Shown: positions 43,681-53,550, counted from the stretch's first letter. The stretch is 64,000 nucleotides of DNA from CALSMU01 sp965230225 (GCA_965230225.1 CBDDKM010000008.1:62001-126000), one strand, 5' to 3'. The notes: a model not told the origin generated them from the sequence alone. Program-made: numbers and translations.

Positions 43681-43965
43681 TTGTCGGTTTCTCTGTGAAC
43701 CGTCAAAATAGCTCACCACTTCTTTCTTCTTACCTCCTTCGGCGTATACTGCACTATAGGTCCAGTTCTTTGATGCTCCTGAACCAGGCATTTCGTGAGG
43801 TGGACTTTCCCATGGAGTTGATTTAGGATCTATACTAAGCCATTTACCAAGCCTAACATCAAGCTGCCCAACCTTGGGTCATGCATTCTATACTTGTAGT
43901 TCACACTATTTCCAGCACCTTTCACCTCGTCATCCTTTTCCATACCATTGAACCCATACTCCCAA
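43681..43965 (-). pseudogene. Mosaic RHS gene remnant
   Basis: On the minus strand one frame gives YGFNGMEKDDEVKGAGN and MHDPRLG. A second frame gives VRLGKWLSIDPKSTPWESPP and then SKNWTYSAVYAEGGKKKEVV plus YFDGSQRNRQ. The first and middle parts match the conserved end of RHS cores (compare FNGMEKDDEVKG and PRLGRWLSLDPLA in the giant gene at 57-64 kb). The last part resembles an N-terminal region of other RHS proteins. It is a scrambled fusion of at least two RHS pieces. Confidence 0.65.
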
Positions 43966-44023
43966 AAACATCTATGTAAGCTAATTGTTTCTTAAATGAA
44001 ACTGGCTTTCTTTGTTGATTTCT

Positions 44024-45286
44024 ATGAAAAGAGCTGCTTATCATACTACACTTAAAGAATTGGTACATTTTGGATTATTACCTCCCAAATATGAAGGCAT
44101 AATACCCAGAACTAACCTGCACAGATGGAGAAATGACACCATAGATAGATATGTAGGATCTGAGATAAATAAAATCGCTGACAATCATTCAGAATTGGTT
44201 AAAACATTGAATGAATATCCTCGTATGTTTTATGCTTATGGAAGGCTAGTTAAAACGGTTGTTTCAATTGTTGGAAAAGCTCAAGATTACTCTAAACTTG
44301 TTAGGGAATCTAAAGAGAAAGTGGTGAAATCTATCATTAGAGCCAAAAGTTTTGTTCCAATAGAGAAAGCAGTTAAACTCTTTAATATCTCCTCCTCTAC
44401 TTTTCATGTATGGGTCTCTGATCTACAAAATACCTGTTCTTTATCCTTCTTTAAACGATGTAACAAAGTATACTCCAACCAGATTACACCCAATGAGATT
44501 AAAGCTGTTAAACTAGCTCTTACCAACCCTTCTACTGCTCATTGGTCTATTAAAAGCATCCATTACAAAGGAATAAGAGATGGTACGTTATCCATATCTA
44601 TTGGCTCTATGTATATGCTCAATAAAAGATTGGGAATTAGGGATGCCATTAATAAAAGAAAGCCCAGGAAAAAAAGAAAAGTGGGCATTAGAGCTTCTTA
44701 TCCAAACCAAATTTGGCATGCTGACATTACTGTTCTAAAAACTCTGGATGAGAAAAAGTACTATATCTATTTGGTAATTGATAACTACTCCAGAAAAGTA
44801 CTTTCTTATGCTATTAAACAAAAAGTATCTGGACTGGTAACCACTTCAACCATCAAGATGGCATTTGAAAAAGCTTCTGATCTTTCTGATGATCTCAATG
44901 TTAAACTCATTGTAGATGGTGGCCCTGAAAACAACAATATTCACATCAATAACTTTATCAACCAATCTGAAATTAACATTCAAAAACTGGTTGCTCTTAA
45001 AGACATCAATTATTCGAACTCTATGGTAGAGGCTGTTAACAAAATTGCCAAATATCAATACCTCTTTCCTAAGCACCCCTACAACCTTCAAGAACTAGAA
45101 GAACTCCTTTCCTACTTCATCAATGACTATAACAACGTAAGACCTCACAGCCAACTTAAAGGACTTACACCAAATGAAGCATATATTGGAATTGAATTAC
45201 CAAAAGACTACAGAACAAGTATCCTAAAACAAGCTAGAATAGATAGATTGGCTTATAACAAAGAAAATAAATGTGAAAAGTGCTAG
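44024..45286 (+). mobile_element. Transposase with DDE integrase-core (rve) domain
   Basis: 420 residues from the ATG at 44024 (the frame opens at a TTG 12 bases earlier). Two N-terminal helix-turn-helix-like regions (about 1-60 and 115-150) precede an rve catalytic domain: Asp in WHADITVLKTL, Asp in LIVDGGPENNN and Glu in NSMVEAVNK. The domain ends with the usual DYNNVRPHSQLKGLTPNEAY. The protein ends ENKCEKC. Clear terminal inverted repeats were not found. It looks intact and is related to the truncated copy at 52901-53482. Confidence 0.85.
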
Positions 45287-45386
45287 AAATTAAGATTTTG
45301 TCGTTTATCTGATAACCTAATAATAAACATCCTTCATTACTAATCTATTTCCGTCATAATTTACTCTTTCAACTTGAAAGTCATAA

Positions 45387-45432
45387 CTCCTTGATAACTA
45401 ACCATGTCCTTATAAGGAACACCTAACTCCAG
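45387..45432 (+). repeat. 46-bp direct repeat, copy 2
   Basis: Same sequence family as 37606-37651, including the TCCTTATAAGGA palindrome. It lies 100 bp after the transposase gene. Confidence 0.6.
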
Positions 45433-45496
45433 TTCTCTATAGGGTTGTGCGAGGCAAAAAAAAGACCTACATTACTGTAAGCCTTTGATTTTCAGT

Positions 45497-45634
45497 GTGG
45501 CGCGGGGGAGATTTGAACTCCCGACCTCAGGGTTATGAATCCTGATTACAGACCTGTATCCTAGTGCATTCGCTTACATATTGATGCAAAATGACGCAAT
45601 TTTGAGCATTTTGTAACTCCTTTTTGTAACTCCA
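45497..45634 (-). repeat. Island boundary repeat R2 (3' half of tRNA-Met plus integrase-site-like sequence)
   Basis: 138 bp in the same orientation as R1 at 27128-27265. The first 55 bp (tRNA-Met 3' half) are identical. The rest differs mainly in the middle and ends with the same GAGCATTTTGTAACTCC-type double motif. A weak hairpin followed by an A-run flanks its tRNA side, like the terminator beside R1. Confidence 0.8.
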
Positions 45635-45715
45635 CATCCTTTCGTAATAACTTACCGAATATGAAAAATAAAACACCTTATCATTCAACTACCTGTATCC
45701 CCCAACCTAAAACTA

Positions 45716-45747
45716 ATTAAGAAAAAAGTTAAGTGATACTTATTTAT
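45716..45747. repeat. 33-bp AT-rich repeat, copy 2
   Basis: Near-identical to 31411-31443. It lies between R2 and the stop of the gene ending at 45777. Confidence 0.4.
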
Positions 45748-45776
45748 ACAAAGCATGCTTTGGCATTTCACTATCC

Positions 45777-46760
45777 CTAATATAAATCCTTGTGATAAAA
45801 AAGAAATTGAGATAACCAATAGCTTTCATTTTGGCTTGATAATTCTAACTTATTATCAATTAATGTATAAATAGATAAAAATTGATCACCCCAGGCATAA
45901 AGCCCATTGTTAAAGAAATGAATATTATCATAAAAAAAGCCAGAATTAGAAATACTATCACAAATTGGCTCTAGGCCTTTCACTTTTAACACGCTTATCT
46001 GGTAATCATCGGTCTGGACTACCAGATTTTTCTTATTAGCGGAAACACTAGCAACTATTATTTGTGGGGAGTCTTCTTTAAATGTTTTAACCATCTTCAT
46101 TCTCTTAGTATTTACAATAATACTTTTGGTCCCAGATAAAAGGAGGTGTTTTTTCCCATCTAATAGAACTACTGGAGCTACGTTCCTATTTATATCCATT
46201 ATTTCGGAGTCTTGATAAAAGATTCCATCCTCAAAGAAAAAATAGACTTTAACCAGTTTAAACTCTTTCTTATAATTTTCAAGAGTTATGAAATATTCAT
46301 TCTGAGAATTCGAAGCAAAAACTCCTTTCACATCATTACCTTTTTCAAACAAAAACACCCCTATGGGCTCTCCATTTTCTTCGTACAATGTAGTGGTTCC
46401 AAAACTGGTATGAAAAAAAAATCCTGATTTACCCACAAATTGCACCTGTGAAGGTAATACAGGTCCATTAATAATTTCCTTCACAATTTCACCATTCATT
46501 TGACATAGAGAGGCAGAGGAATCGCTGATTAAAACGATATGTTCTCCATCTGGGCTATACTTGATTGTGGTAAATTTAGTATTGGGTAAAGTGAAATAAG
46601 GTTTTTCAGAAGGTTTATTGTAATTAAACAATATTCCTGTTCCCCTATTTGATATAGCATAACATAAGGAGTCATTCATGTTTTGTGCTTGAGCCCCCCA
46701 TATAGTTATTACGACTACACCAAGAAACATCAATACTCTTACCAGTTTTATATCTTTCAT
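45777..46760 (-). CDS. Secreted beta-propeller-like protein
   Basis: 327 residues with a signal peptide (about 1-25, ending WGAQAQ). The body has WD40/TolB-like strands such as FTTIKYSPDGEHIVLISDSS, GVFASNSQNEYFITLENYKK and IIVASVSANKKNLVVQTDDY at intervals of 40-50 residues, indicating a six- or seven-bladed propeller. The ATG overlaps the stop of the preceding 742-residue gene by 4 bases (ATGA), so the two proteins are made together. No catalytic motif or sorting tail is seen. Confidence 0.65.
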   Translation of the reverse strand: MKDIKLVRVLMFLGVVVITIWGAQAQNMNDSLCYAISNRGTGILFNYNKPSEKPYFTLPNTKFTTIKYSPDGEHIVLISDSSASLCQMNGEIVKEIINGPVLPSQVQFVGKSGFFFHTSFGTTTLYEENGEPIGVFLFEKGNDVKGVFASNSQNEYFITLENYKKEFKLVKVYFFFEDGIFYQDSEIMDINRNVAPVVLLDGKKHLLLSGTKSIIVNTKRMKMVKTFKEDSPQIIVASVSANKKNLVVQTDDYQISVLKVKGLEPICDSISNSGFFYDNIHFFNNGLYAWGDQFLSIYTLIDNKLELSSQNESYWLSQFLFYHKDLY

Positions 46761-48985
46761 TTTTTTGTTAGGTTAAAGCCAATATTAAACGATAGATCCA
46801 AAGTTGGAGTAATTCTAATGGGCTTCCTACCATTCAATAAATCCTGCTCAATTACGATATCGGGATTGTTGTAATAATCATTATCTACTTTAAAGAGTTT
46901 ATATGAACCTCCTATCGCTGCACTCATTCCAATTGATAGCCTGTTTATTGGTATTATCATTACAAAACCATAAAGTACATCGTAAGTTCTCATGGTTGCA
47001 GAAAAATCGCTATATCCCAGGTTAGAACCACCAGACGTAAAAACCAAGGAGTTTACCGGATTATAAATTCTGGATTGGTGCCTAAACTTGAATCCTGCAT
47101 AAGTTTTCAAATCCTCATCCTTCACCAACAACTTATATGCTCCCAACGAATACCTGATACCAGAATAGTTCAACCTGACGGATTTGGCTCCCAACTCAGA
47201 ATCAACATCAATACCTGTATCCCATTTTTGATTGATGATTTTGTAACTCCCCTCTAACAAAATGGATCCTCCCGTAATATAAAGGCTATACTCTCTATTT
47301 TTACTTAGGATGGGCAATACATTTATTAATGCATGTATGTTAAAGTTGCTCTCCTTCTGAAAACCCTGTTTGCGTTTACACTTTCTCACCTCTTTTTCTG
47401 CTTTTGTTGTTAATTCAGGTAACTCGCCATGCTCGGCCGCTAACAGAGTTTTTTCCCACAGGTAACAGTTTGACTCTAATATAGCTTTATCTTGCAATTT
47501 ATTGGCTATCAGTGCACATCCTAACTTATCCAAATTGGCCATTGATACATTAAGCAAATCAATTAATTCGCCGGAAGACAAAAACTGATTTTTTATTACA
47601 TCATGATGATGCTCTTTAATAAGGTTGAATTGTTTTATGTTGTTGTAATTCTCGATTAACTGAATATGTGTTTCCATCTTCACATCATAGTCATTCAGGT
47701 CTTCAACCATGGTAATAATGACCTCTAAGTCTTCCTTTTTATGAGATATACCTAGTTCCTCGCTAACCTTAAAAAACAATAATGTTGCCTCCAGAAACTC
47801 CTGTGCTGTATACCTGGAAGAGTTATAGCTATCCCCATTCAACAACAAATCATGCGTACCAAATAACTTCATTTTCTGTTCTTTAGTTCCTTCCTCTATG
47901 TTTAAAGCCCTTACATAGATTTTCTTTAATAAAAGATGACGATTGAGCACAAACTCACCAAGATTTGGTTTATACCCTTTTTTTAAACCTAATTCATGAT
48001 AACCATTGTATTTCAAATCTACTTCCGAAAAATCCACCAGAGCTTCAACATAGAATTTATTGTATGATTTAAGGTCTTCTATTCCAACTGTATTCCCATG
48101 CGAATTAGCCACATTGAACGCCTCTTCACTCATACACTTTTCCAAATATTCCAAAAGAATCATTTTCATACCCATGCTATGGTCGATCGCAGAAAGAATT
48201 CTAAAATTGATTAGAAGAAACATGCACTGATCATAGTGAGCAACCTTAAAGGTTGGATCAGTAGGCGACAAATTTTTCTTAAGGTTATGATAACACCAAT
48301 TAACCTGATTTAAGTACTTGAGGTAGTTAGTAAAATCACGTAAACTAAGTTGGCTAATATCTTTAGTTCCTAACTGGTCCAGAATAAGAATAATTTGCTG
48401 TACATTTTGTTTTTGTACAGAATCTGTCAGTTCAACAAAGGTTTTCACTTTAGATGGAGCAATGTCGATGTTAATGTTACCCATCAGGTCTTCGTTACAA
48501 CCAAATTTACAGCTTCCATCCTCGTTTAGGATATAAATTAACGGTCCATTTCGGGCAATTACCCCTTCCTTATACGCCTCAATATTATTGTATTTAAAAG
48601 GTGTTAACACTTCGTTTTTTTGGTTTGTAATTCCCCACTTCCCATCTTTTTTAAAAATGATATTATTTCTTCCTCCCGATTTTGCATATGATTTTGCTGC
48701 TTCGTACTCTGGAGATGCTACCCACTTTCCACTTTGGTTAATGATTCCAAACTTATTGTTCTCCGAAGCATACAGGTTATTTGGAGTATACAAAACCGGT
48801 GAGTAGACCTGAACATCAGTAAACTTTTTCTTTACAATTACTTCCTGATCCAATGATGCCGTCATTTTAACCAGACTGTACAATTCATCTCCTTTAGCAA
48901 ACCGGTAACAATTTTTATTTACTTGCGCAAAAGAAACCGTGAAACAGCCTAACAAAACGAACATAAAAAGAACTTTCTTTCCCAT
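46757..48985 (-). CDS. WG-repeat secreted protein with beta-barrel-like C-terminus
   Basis: 742 residues: signal peptide (about 1-20), then WG-type repeats near the N-terminus (KFGIINQSGKWVASPEYEAA, KDGKWGITNQKNEVLTPFKY, about 80-150). A long alpha-helical middle (about 170-560) has HEXXH-free helices and TPR-like spacing. A C-terminal set of amphipathic strands (YSLYITGGSILLEGSYKII, RLSIGMSAAIGGSYKLF) ends TLDLSFNIGFNLTKK. It is probably outer-membrane-associated. It overlaps the propeller gene that follows. Confidence 0.65.
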   Translation of the reverse strand: MGKKVLFMFVLLGCFTVSFAQVNKNCYRFAKGDELYSLVKMTASLDQEVIVKKKFTDVQVYSPVLYTPNNLYASENNKFGIINQSGKWVASPEYEAAKSYAKSGGRNNIIFKKDGKWGITNQKNEVLTPFKYNNIEAYKEGVIARNGPLIYILNEDGSCKFGCNEDLMGNINIDIAPSKVKTFVELTDSVQKQNVQQIILILDQLGTKDISQLSLRDFTNYLKYLNQVNWCYHNLKKNLSPTDPTFKVAHYDQCMFLLINFRILSAIDHSMGMKMILLEYLEKCMSEEAFNVANSHGNTVGIEDLKSYNKFYVEALVDFSEVDLKYNGYHELGLKKGYKPNLGEFVLNRHLLLKKIYVRALNIEEGTKEQKMKLFGTHDLLLNGDSYNSSRYTAQEFLEATLLFFKVSEELGISHKKEDLEVIITMVEDLNDYDVKMETHIQLIENYNNIKQFNLIKEHHHDVIKNQFLSSGELIDLLNVSMANLDKLGCALIANKLQDKAILESNCYLWEKTLLAAEHGELPELTTKAEKEVRKCKRKQGFQKESNFNIHALINVLPILSKNREYSLYITGGSILLEGSYKIINQKWDTGIDVDSELGAKSVRLNYSGIRYSLGAYKLLVKDEDLKTYAGFKFRHQSRIYNPVNSLVFTSGGSNLGYSDFSATMRTYDVLYGFVMIIPINRLSIGMSAAIGGSYKLFKVDNDYYNNPDIVIEQDLLNGRKPIRITPTLDLSFNIGFNLTKK

Positions 48986-49043
48986 TGCTCCCTAATTAAT
49001 TAACTAATCAAAGATATCTTCACGAGAAAAGCTCTACCATACG

Positions 49044-52000
49044 ATGAATGACGTATTTTTATGCATCATGTTCTGGAGAAGAGTACATATTACCCTGGCA
49101 CTTTTAATGCTGTTAAGTTCTAACTACGGACAATACCGTTTGAAACATTACAATGTAAATGACGGTCTATCTCAAAACACAGTCAATGATGTATTACAAG
49201 ACAGTAAAGGATTTCTATGGCTAGCAACTCAAGAAGGGTTAAACAGGTTTGATGGCTATCAATTTGAACACTTTGATCAACTTAACAACAATTCCGAATC
49301 GATAATCGATCAGTTTATTTGGGGCTTAAAAGAGGATCATTTAGGTAATATTTGGTGCTGCTCTCGAGAGGGAGTTTCCAGAATAGATGGAAAAACATTT
49401 CAGGTAACCAACTTTTTAAACGATATAGATAATAACGGAGGACAGCGGTTAATGATTGAAATTGTGGAACAGGAAGTTTGGATTACCACTTCTGAAAGCA
49501 TAGAAATTTTGGATGCCGCACAGCAATTTAACAGGCAAGAATACCAGTTGACCGATACTACTTTAAAAAAACGAAATATTGCAGTACGAAAACCTTTAAG
49601 CATATACTACGATCAATCTCATAAACTTGCTTATATATTAACTCAATTTGGAATTGCTAACGTTAAAAACAACAAAATTCAAATTGCCAGCTTCACTAAC
49701 GAACTAGATATATATAGGCACATGAGTCGGCAATTTCTTATTGATGGTGATTGGGTCTATGCTGCTACCAACCAGGGCTTATTCAAATACCGCAGTACCG
49801 ACAATAGTATGGAAAGTATAAGCTCAGATCAATTTAAGAGTGTTTATTCTCTTGTTCGTGTAGATGATGAGATCTGGGTATCTACCGAAACTGGAGTTTA
49901 TTCAATGAATTCGGATCAATTCAAACAACTTTCCTGGAAGACCCCAATGGAATCTACAGTTTTATCTATGTATAAAGATCAGGGAGGTCTCATTTGGCTA
50001 AACACCTCCAACGATGGCTGCTATATGTACGATCCAAGCAAGGAACAGTTTAAATTTCTATCTATACCTGATCAGTATGGAGTTGTATGGGACATCAGGC
50101 AATTCGATTCTCAGTTATGGTTAACCACAGATGGTGGGGTACTAAAATACCAGTTAGATGAGGAGTATATTAGCTATAAGCACCTCTCCACTGCCACTTC
50201 TTTTATTGGTAGTGTAACTATTAATAACCAATCAATTTCTAATGCTACATGCCTCTACGAAGACATTGATGGAAGAAGATATATCGGAACAAGAAATGAG
50301 GGAGTTTACGTTTTAGATTCCAATGAGCATTTGGCTCAGCATCTTACTCATAATTATCATACTGATCTATCCAATCATATTACAAGCATTGTAGAGTTCG
50401 ACAACCTTATTTGGGTTACCACCCATTACGGTATTTACCGGTACAACAAGAGCCTTACATCCTGCGATACTTTAAGTATATATTCAGAAAATCCTATTCC
50501 CACCAATTATGTATTTAAAGCTATCCTTGGCGAAGATGGAAACCTTTGGCTAGGTACCAACAAGGGGACAGTTATTTTTAAAGACAATGATCATTTTACC
50601 CACCTGCCGTATGCAGAAAATGGAAGTGAATCCAGTCCTTCGTTCTATTTTATCAATGACATCATTCCTGAAAAAGAAAAGGCATGGATTTGTACATTTG
50701 GAGGAGGTGTGGATTTATATCTACCTGAAACAGGAAAATTTATAAACTACAACAAGAGTAATGGATTAAAAAACCTAAATTGTTCGGCCATTTTAACCGA
50801 TAACAACTCTACCTTATGGGTTGGACACAACAAGGGAATCTCCAGGTTAGATCATACCACTAACTCCTTTATTAACTTCAATGTTTCTGATGGACTATTG
50901 TTTAATGAAATAGCATTGAATTCGTCTTTTAAAAACAACGAAGGAATATTATTCTTCGGTACACCAGAAGGTATTATCGCTTTTGATCCGGAGGCTATTA
51001 AAACACAGGAAATAATAAACCCTCCTACCATTACGAAAACGACTATAAACTACTCTGTGGTAAACTTCTCGGATGTTGTTGAATTGTGGCCAAAAGACAA
51101 GGTTATTTCCTTCGAGTTTTCGGCTCTGGATTATCAATCCTCTAACGAGCTAAAATACGCTTACAAAATAGATGGAATTGATAACGAATGGGCGGTGGTG
51201 GATGCCGCACACAGAATTGCTACCTACTCTACCCTTCCTTATGGTGAACACCTACTACAAATAAAAACCATTGGAATAAATGGAAAAGAAAGTAAAGCTT
51301 TAGAAGTTCAAATTGTGGTGCTTCCCCCGTTTTGGTATACCTGGTGGTTCCTTCTGTTAATAGTACTCTTCATTGTATTAATTGTGTTTATTTGCATTCG
51401 ATTTTACTATAAAAAACAGTTGAAAAAACAACTATTAAAGCTAGAAATTGAGCAAAAAGTACTGGCCGAAAAAGAGCGAATTTCTTCTGACTTGCACGAC
51501 AATGTAGGTGCTCAAATCACCCATATTATTCACTCACTGGATCATGAAGTATATCGCTTGCAAAAACAACAATTTTCCGGTACCGAAAAACTAAATGAGA
51601 TTAGCGATTTTGCCCGACATACTATGGACGAACTCAGAAACACTATATGGGTTATAAACAACGAGTCTGTTACCATCTTAGAGTTTAAAAATAAAGTACT
51701 GGATTACCTTGCTATAAGGTTCCAGGAAAGTGGGATCAGCACCAAAGTAGAGCTTAAAGGAAACGAACATATAAAACTGGAAGCTAAGCTGACCTTAAAT
51801 ATTTTTAGAATCATTCAGGAAACAGTAACTAACACCATTAAACATTCCGGTGCCAATCAGCACAGCATTATTTTTAGTTATTCTGATAACCTATTAAAGG
51901 TTGTTATACAGGACAACGGTAATGGTACAATAGTAGAAAACAAACCCGGACACTTTGGTTTGCAGAATATGAAACAACGTGCTAAAGCAATAAATGGAGA

Positions 52001-52061
52001 TTTGAACATCATTGCAGTAAAAAACAAGGGAACTACCATTAACCTTACTCTACCATTATAA
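49044..52061 (+). CDS. Propeller-type sensor kinase of the NarX/HisKA_3 class
   Basis: 1005 residues; an alternative ATG at 49068 may be the true start because the signal segment begins MFWRRVHITLALLML. Regulator propeller repeats (YNVNDGLSQNTVNDVLQDSK, LWLATQEGLNRFDGYQ and others) run to about 670. They are followed by a Y_Y_Y domain (about 690-760), a membrane helix (about 770-795), a dimerisation segment ERISSDLHDNVGAQ with the phospho-His (about 815), and an ATPase end (VIQDNGNG, GHFGLQNMKQRA). The LuxR-type regulator 54 bp downstream is its likely partner. Confidence 0.9.
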   Translation: MNDVFLCIMFWRRVHITLALLMLLSSNYGQYRLKHYNVNDGLSQNTVNDVLQDSKGFLWLATQEGLNRFDGYQFEHFDQLNNNSESIIDQFIWGLKEDHLGNIWCCSREGVSRIDGKTFQVTNFLNDIDNNGGQRLMIEIVEQEVWITTSESIEILDAAQQFNRQEYQLTDTTLKKRNIAVRKPLSIYYDQSHKLAYILTQFGIANVKNNKIQIASFTNELDIYRHMSRQFLIDGDWVYAATNQGLFKYRSTDNSMESISSDQFKSVYSLVRVDDEIWVSTETGVYSMNSDQFKQLSWKTPMESTVLSMYKDQGGLIWLNTSNDGCYMYDPSKEQFKFLSIPDQYGVVWDIRQFDSQLWLTTDGGVLKYQLDEEYISYKHLSTATSFIGSVTINNQSISNATCLYEDIDGRRYIGTRNEGVYVLDSNEHLAQHLTHNYHTDLSNHITSIVEFDNLIWVTTHYGIYRYNKSLTSCDTLSIYSENPIPTNYVFKAILGEDGNLWLGTNKGTVIFKDNDHFTHLPYAENGSESSPSFYFINDIIPEKEKAWICTFGGGVDLYLPETGKFINYNKSNGLKNLNCSAILTDNNSTLWVGHNKGISRLDHTTNSFINFNVSDGLLFNEIALNSSFKNNEGILFFGTPEGIIAFDPEAIKTQEIINPPTITKTTINYSVVNFSDVVELWPKDKVISFEFSALDYQSSNELKYAYKIDGIDNEWAVVDAAHRIATYSTLPYGEHLLQIKTIGINGKESKALEVQIVVLPPFWYTWWFLLLIVLFIVLIVFICIRFYYKKQLKKQLLKLEIEQKVLAEKERISSDLHDNVGAQITHIIHSLDHEVYRLQKQQFSGTEKLNEISDFARHTMDELRNTIWVINNESVTILEFKNKVLDYLAIRFQESGISTKVELKGNEHIKLEAKLTLNIFRIIQETVTNTIKHSGANQHSIIFSYSDNLLKVVIQDNGNGTIVENKPGHFGLQNMKQRAKAINGDLNIIAVKNKGTTINLTLPL

Positions 52062-52115
52062 ATTAGGGCAAATGCCATATACCACAACAGAATTATTGAC
52101 ATTAGTTTTACAAGT

Positions 52116-52760
52116 ATGAAAATTAGATTAGGAATAGCAGAGGATGATCGTTACCTAATGAAAACTATAAAGGCTAACTTAAGTCTGTTTGATGATGTAG
52201 ATGTGGTATTTTGTGCTTCTAATGGTATTGAAGTACTCGAGCATGTAAATAACATGACTGTAGATCTGATTTTAATGGACATCAACATGCCACAATTGGA
52301 TGGCATTAAAACCACCTACAAAATCAAGAAAAAGTTTCCTGAGATTAAAGTCATCATGCATACCGTTTTTGATGAAAACGATAAAATATTCGATTCGATT
52401 CTGGCTGGCGCCAATGGATACCTGCTTAAGGGAACTAAACCGGACAGAATGAAATTGGCCATTGAAGATGTGATGGTAGGTGGTGCTCCATTGAGCCCAA
52501 CCATTGCAACCAAAGCGTTACAATTAATAAAAGGCAGTTCTGAAGAAGGAAGAAAAGAGTTTAATTTAACCAACCGTGAACTGGAAATACTTACCCATAT
52601 TGCCAACGGAAAAGGGTATCAGGAAATTGCTACATTGCTTTTCATTAGTGCCGGAACAGTGAGAAAACATATCGAAAACATCTATCAAAAGCTTCAGGTA
52701 CACAACAAGGTAGATGCCGTTAAATTGGCTTTAAAGTACAATTTGGTAGTTCCTGAGTGA
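52116..52760 (+). CDS. NarL/LuxR family response regulator
   Basis: 214 residues: a receiver domain (about 1-120) with acidic pocket AEDD, phospho-acceptor Asp55 in LILMDINMPQLDG, and Thr/Lys positions in MHTVF and LLKGTKP. A LuxR-type helix-turn-helix follows (LTNRELEILTHIANGKGYQE, LFISAGTVRKHIENIYQKL). It is co-transcribed with the upstream kinase. Repeat unit b begins 9 bases after its stop. Confidence 0.92.
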   Translation: MKIRLGIAEDDRYLMKTIKANLSLFDDVDVVFCASNGIEVLEHVNNMTVDLILMDINMPQLDGIKTTYKIKKKFPEIKVIMHTVFDENDKIFDSILAGANGYLLKGTKPDRMKLAIEDVMVGGAPLSPTIATKALQLIKGSSEEGRKEFNLTNRELEILTHIANGKGYQEIATLLFISAGTVRKHIENIYQKLQVHNKVDAVKLALKYNLVVPE

Positions 52761-52768
52761 TTTTATGT

Positions 52769-52898
52769 TTAGTTCGTTATTACGAACGCCCTTATACAGA
52801 ATATTGGCTTTTCTAAAACCTCTGAAATCAAGGACTTCATCAAATTCTCTTCCAATATTTCTTCTCTATCAATCATTTTTTAGTTCTGAAAAGGTGCC
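52769..52898 (-). repeat. Dispersed repeat, unit b (truncated)
   Basis: The right two thirds of the ~200-bp repeat: TTCGTTATTACGAA palindrome, the minus-strand mini-frame MIDREEILEENLMKSLISEV and then LEKPIF, and the end TTCTGAAAAGGTGCC (52884-52898). One missing base shifts the end of the mini-frame. The truncated transposase starts 3 bases later. Confidence 0.75.
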
Positions 52899-52900
52899 AT

Positions 52901-53482
52901 CCAAATCACACCTGGCATGCAGACATCACAGTTGTAAAAACTCTAGATGATGTCCGGCATTATGTATATCTAATTGTCGATAATTACTCTAGATACATTG
53001 TCAATTGGAGAATAGCTGACAAAGTCTCTGGTCACATTAGGTTACAAACCATCAAAGAAGCTGTTCAACAGGAATTTGGAAATCAAATCAACAAATCTGT
53101 TAATCTTATTGTTGATGGTGGTCCAGAAAACAATAATCTAACCGTTGAACAATTCATCAAACAATCTCATGTAGATATTGATAAAAAAATAGCTCTCAAA
53201 GACATCAAACAATCCAACTCAATTGTTGAAGCAAGTAATAAAGTTCTAAAACATAATTACCTCTATCGATCTCCTTCCAATGACGGAGATCAACTCAAAG
53301 AAAACCTCTTTGATGCAATCTATGATCAATGTTTAGTTAGACCACATTACGCACTAGGAATTAGAACTCCATATGAAGCTCACAAAGGAATCAATCCTAT
53401 AATCAACGATAATCGTCTTAAAAATGCTGTCAAAGAACGAATGATGGAAAACAAATCAGATAATTGTGAAAACAAATGCTAG
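52901..53482 (+). pseudogene. 5'-truncated DDE transposase
   Basis: A 193-codon frame without a start codon begins directly after repeat unit b: PNHTWHADITVVKTLDDVRH, IVDNYSRYIVNWRIADKVSG, LIVDGGPENNN, ALKDIKQSNSIVEASNKV, ending CENKC. All three DDE residues are there, but the N-terminal DNA-binding half is gone. It is clearly homologous to the intact transposase at 44024-45286, though not a recent copy. Confidence 0.85.
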
Positions 53483-53550
53483 AAATAGTGAATTTCTAGT
53501 TTCTAATTCCATTTATCTTCTCCTTATCCATCAAAATCTATTTCAAATCT

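Noticed and set aside
43576..43791. Independent 71-residue gene on the minus strand
   Set aside because: Its main part is an RHS segment and the rest runs antisense through another gene fragment; it is treated as part of the RHS remnant.
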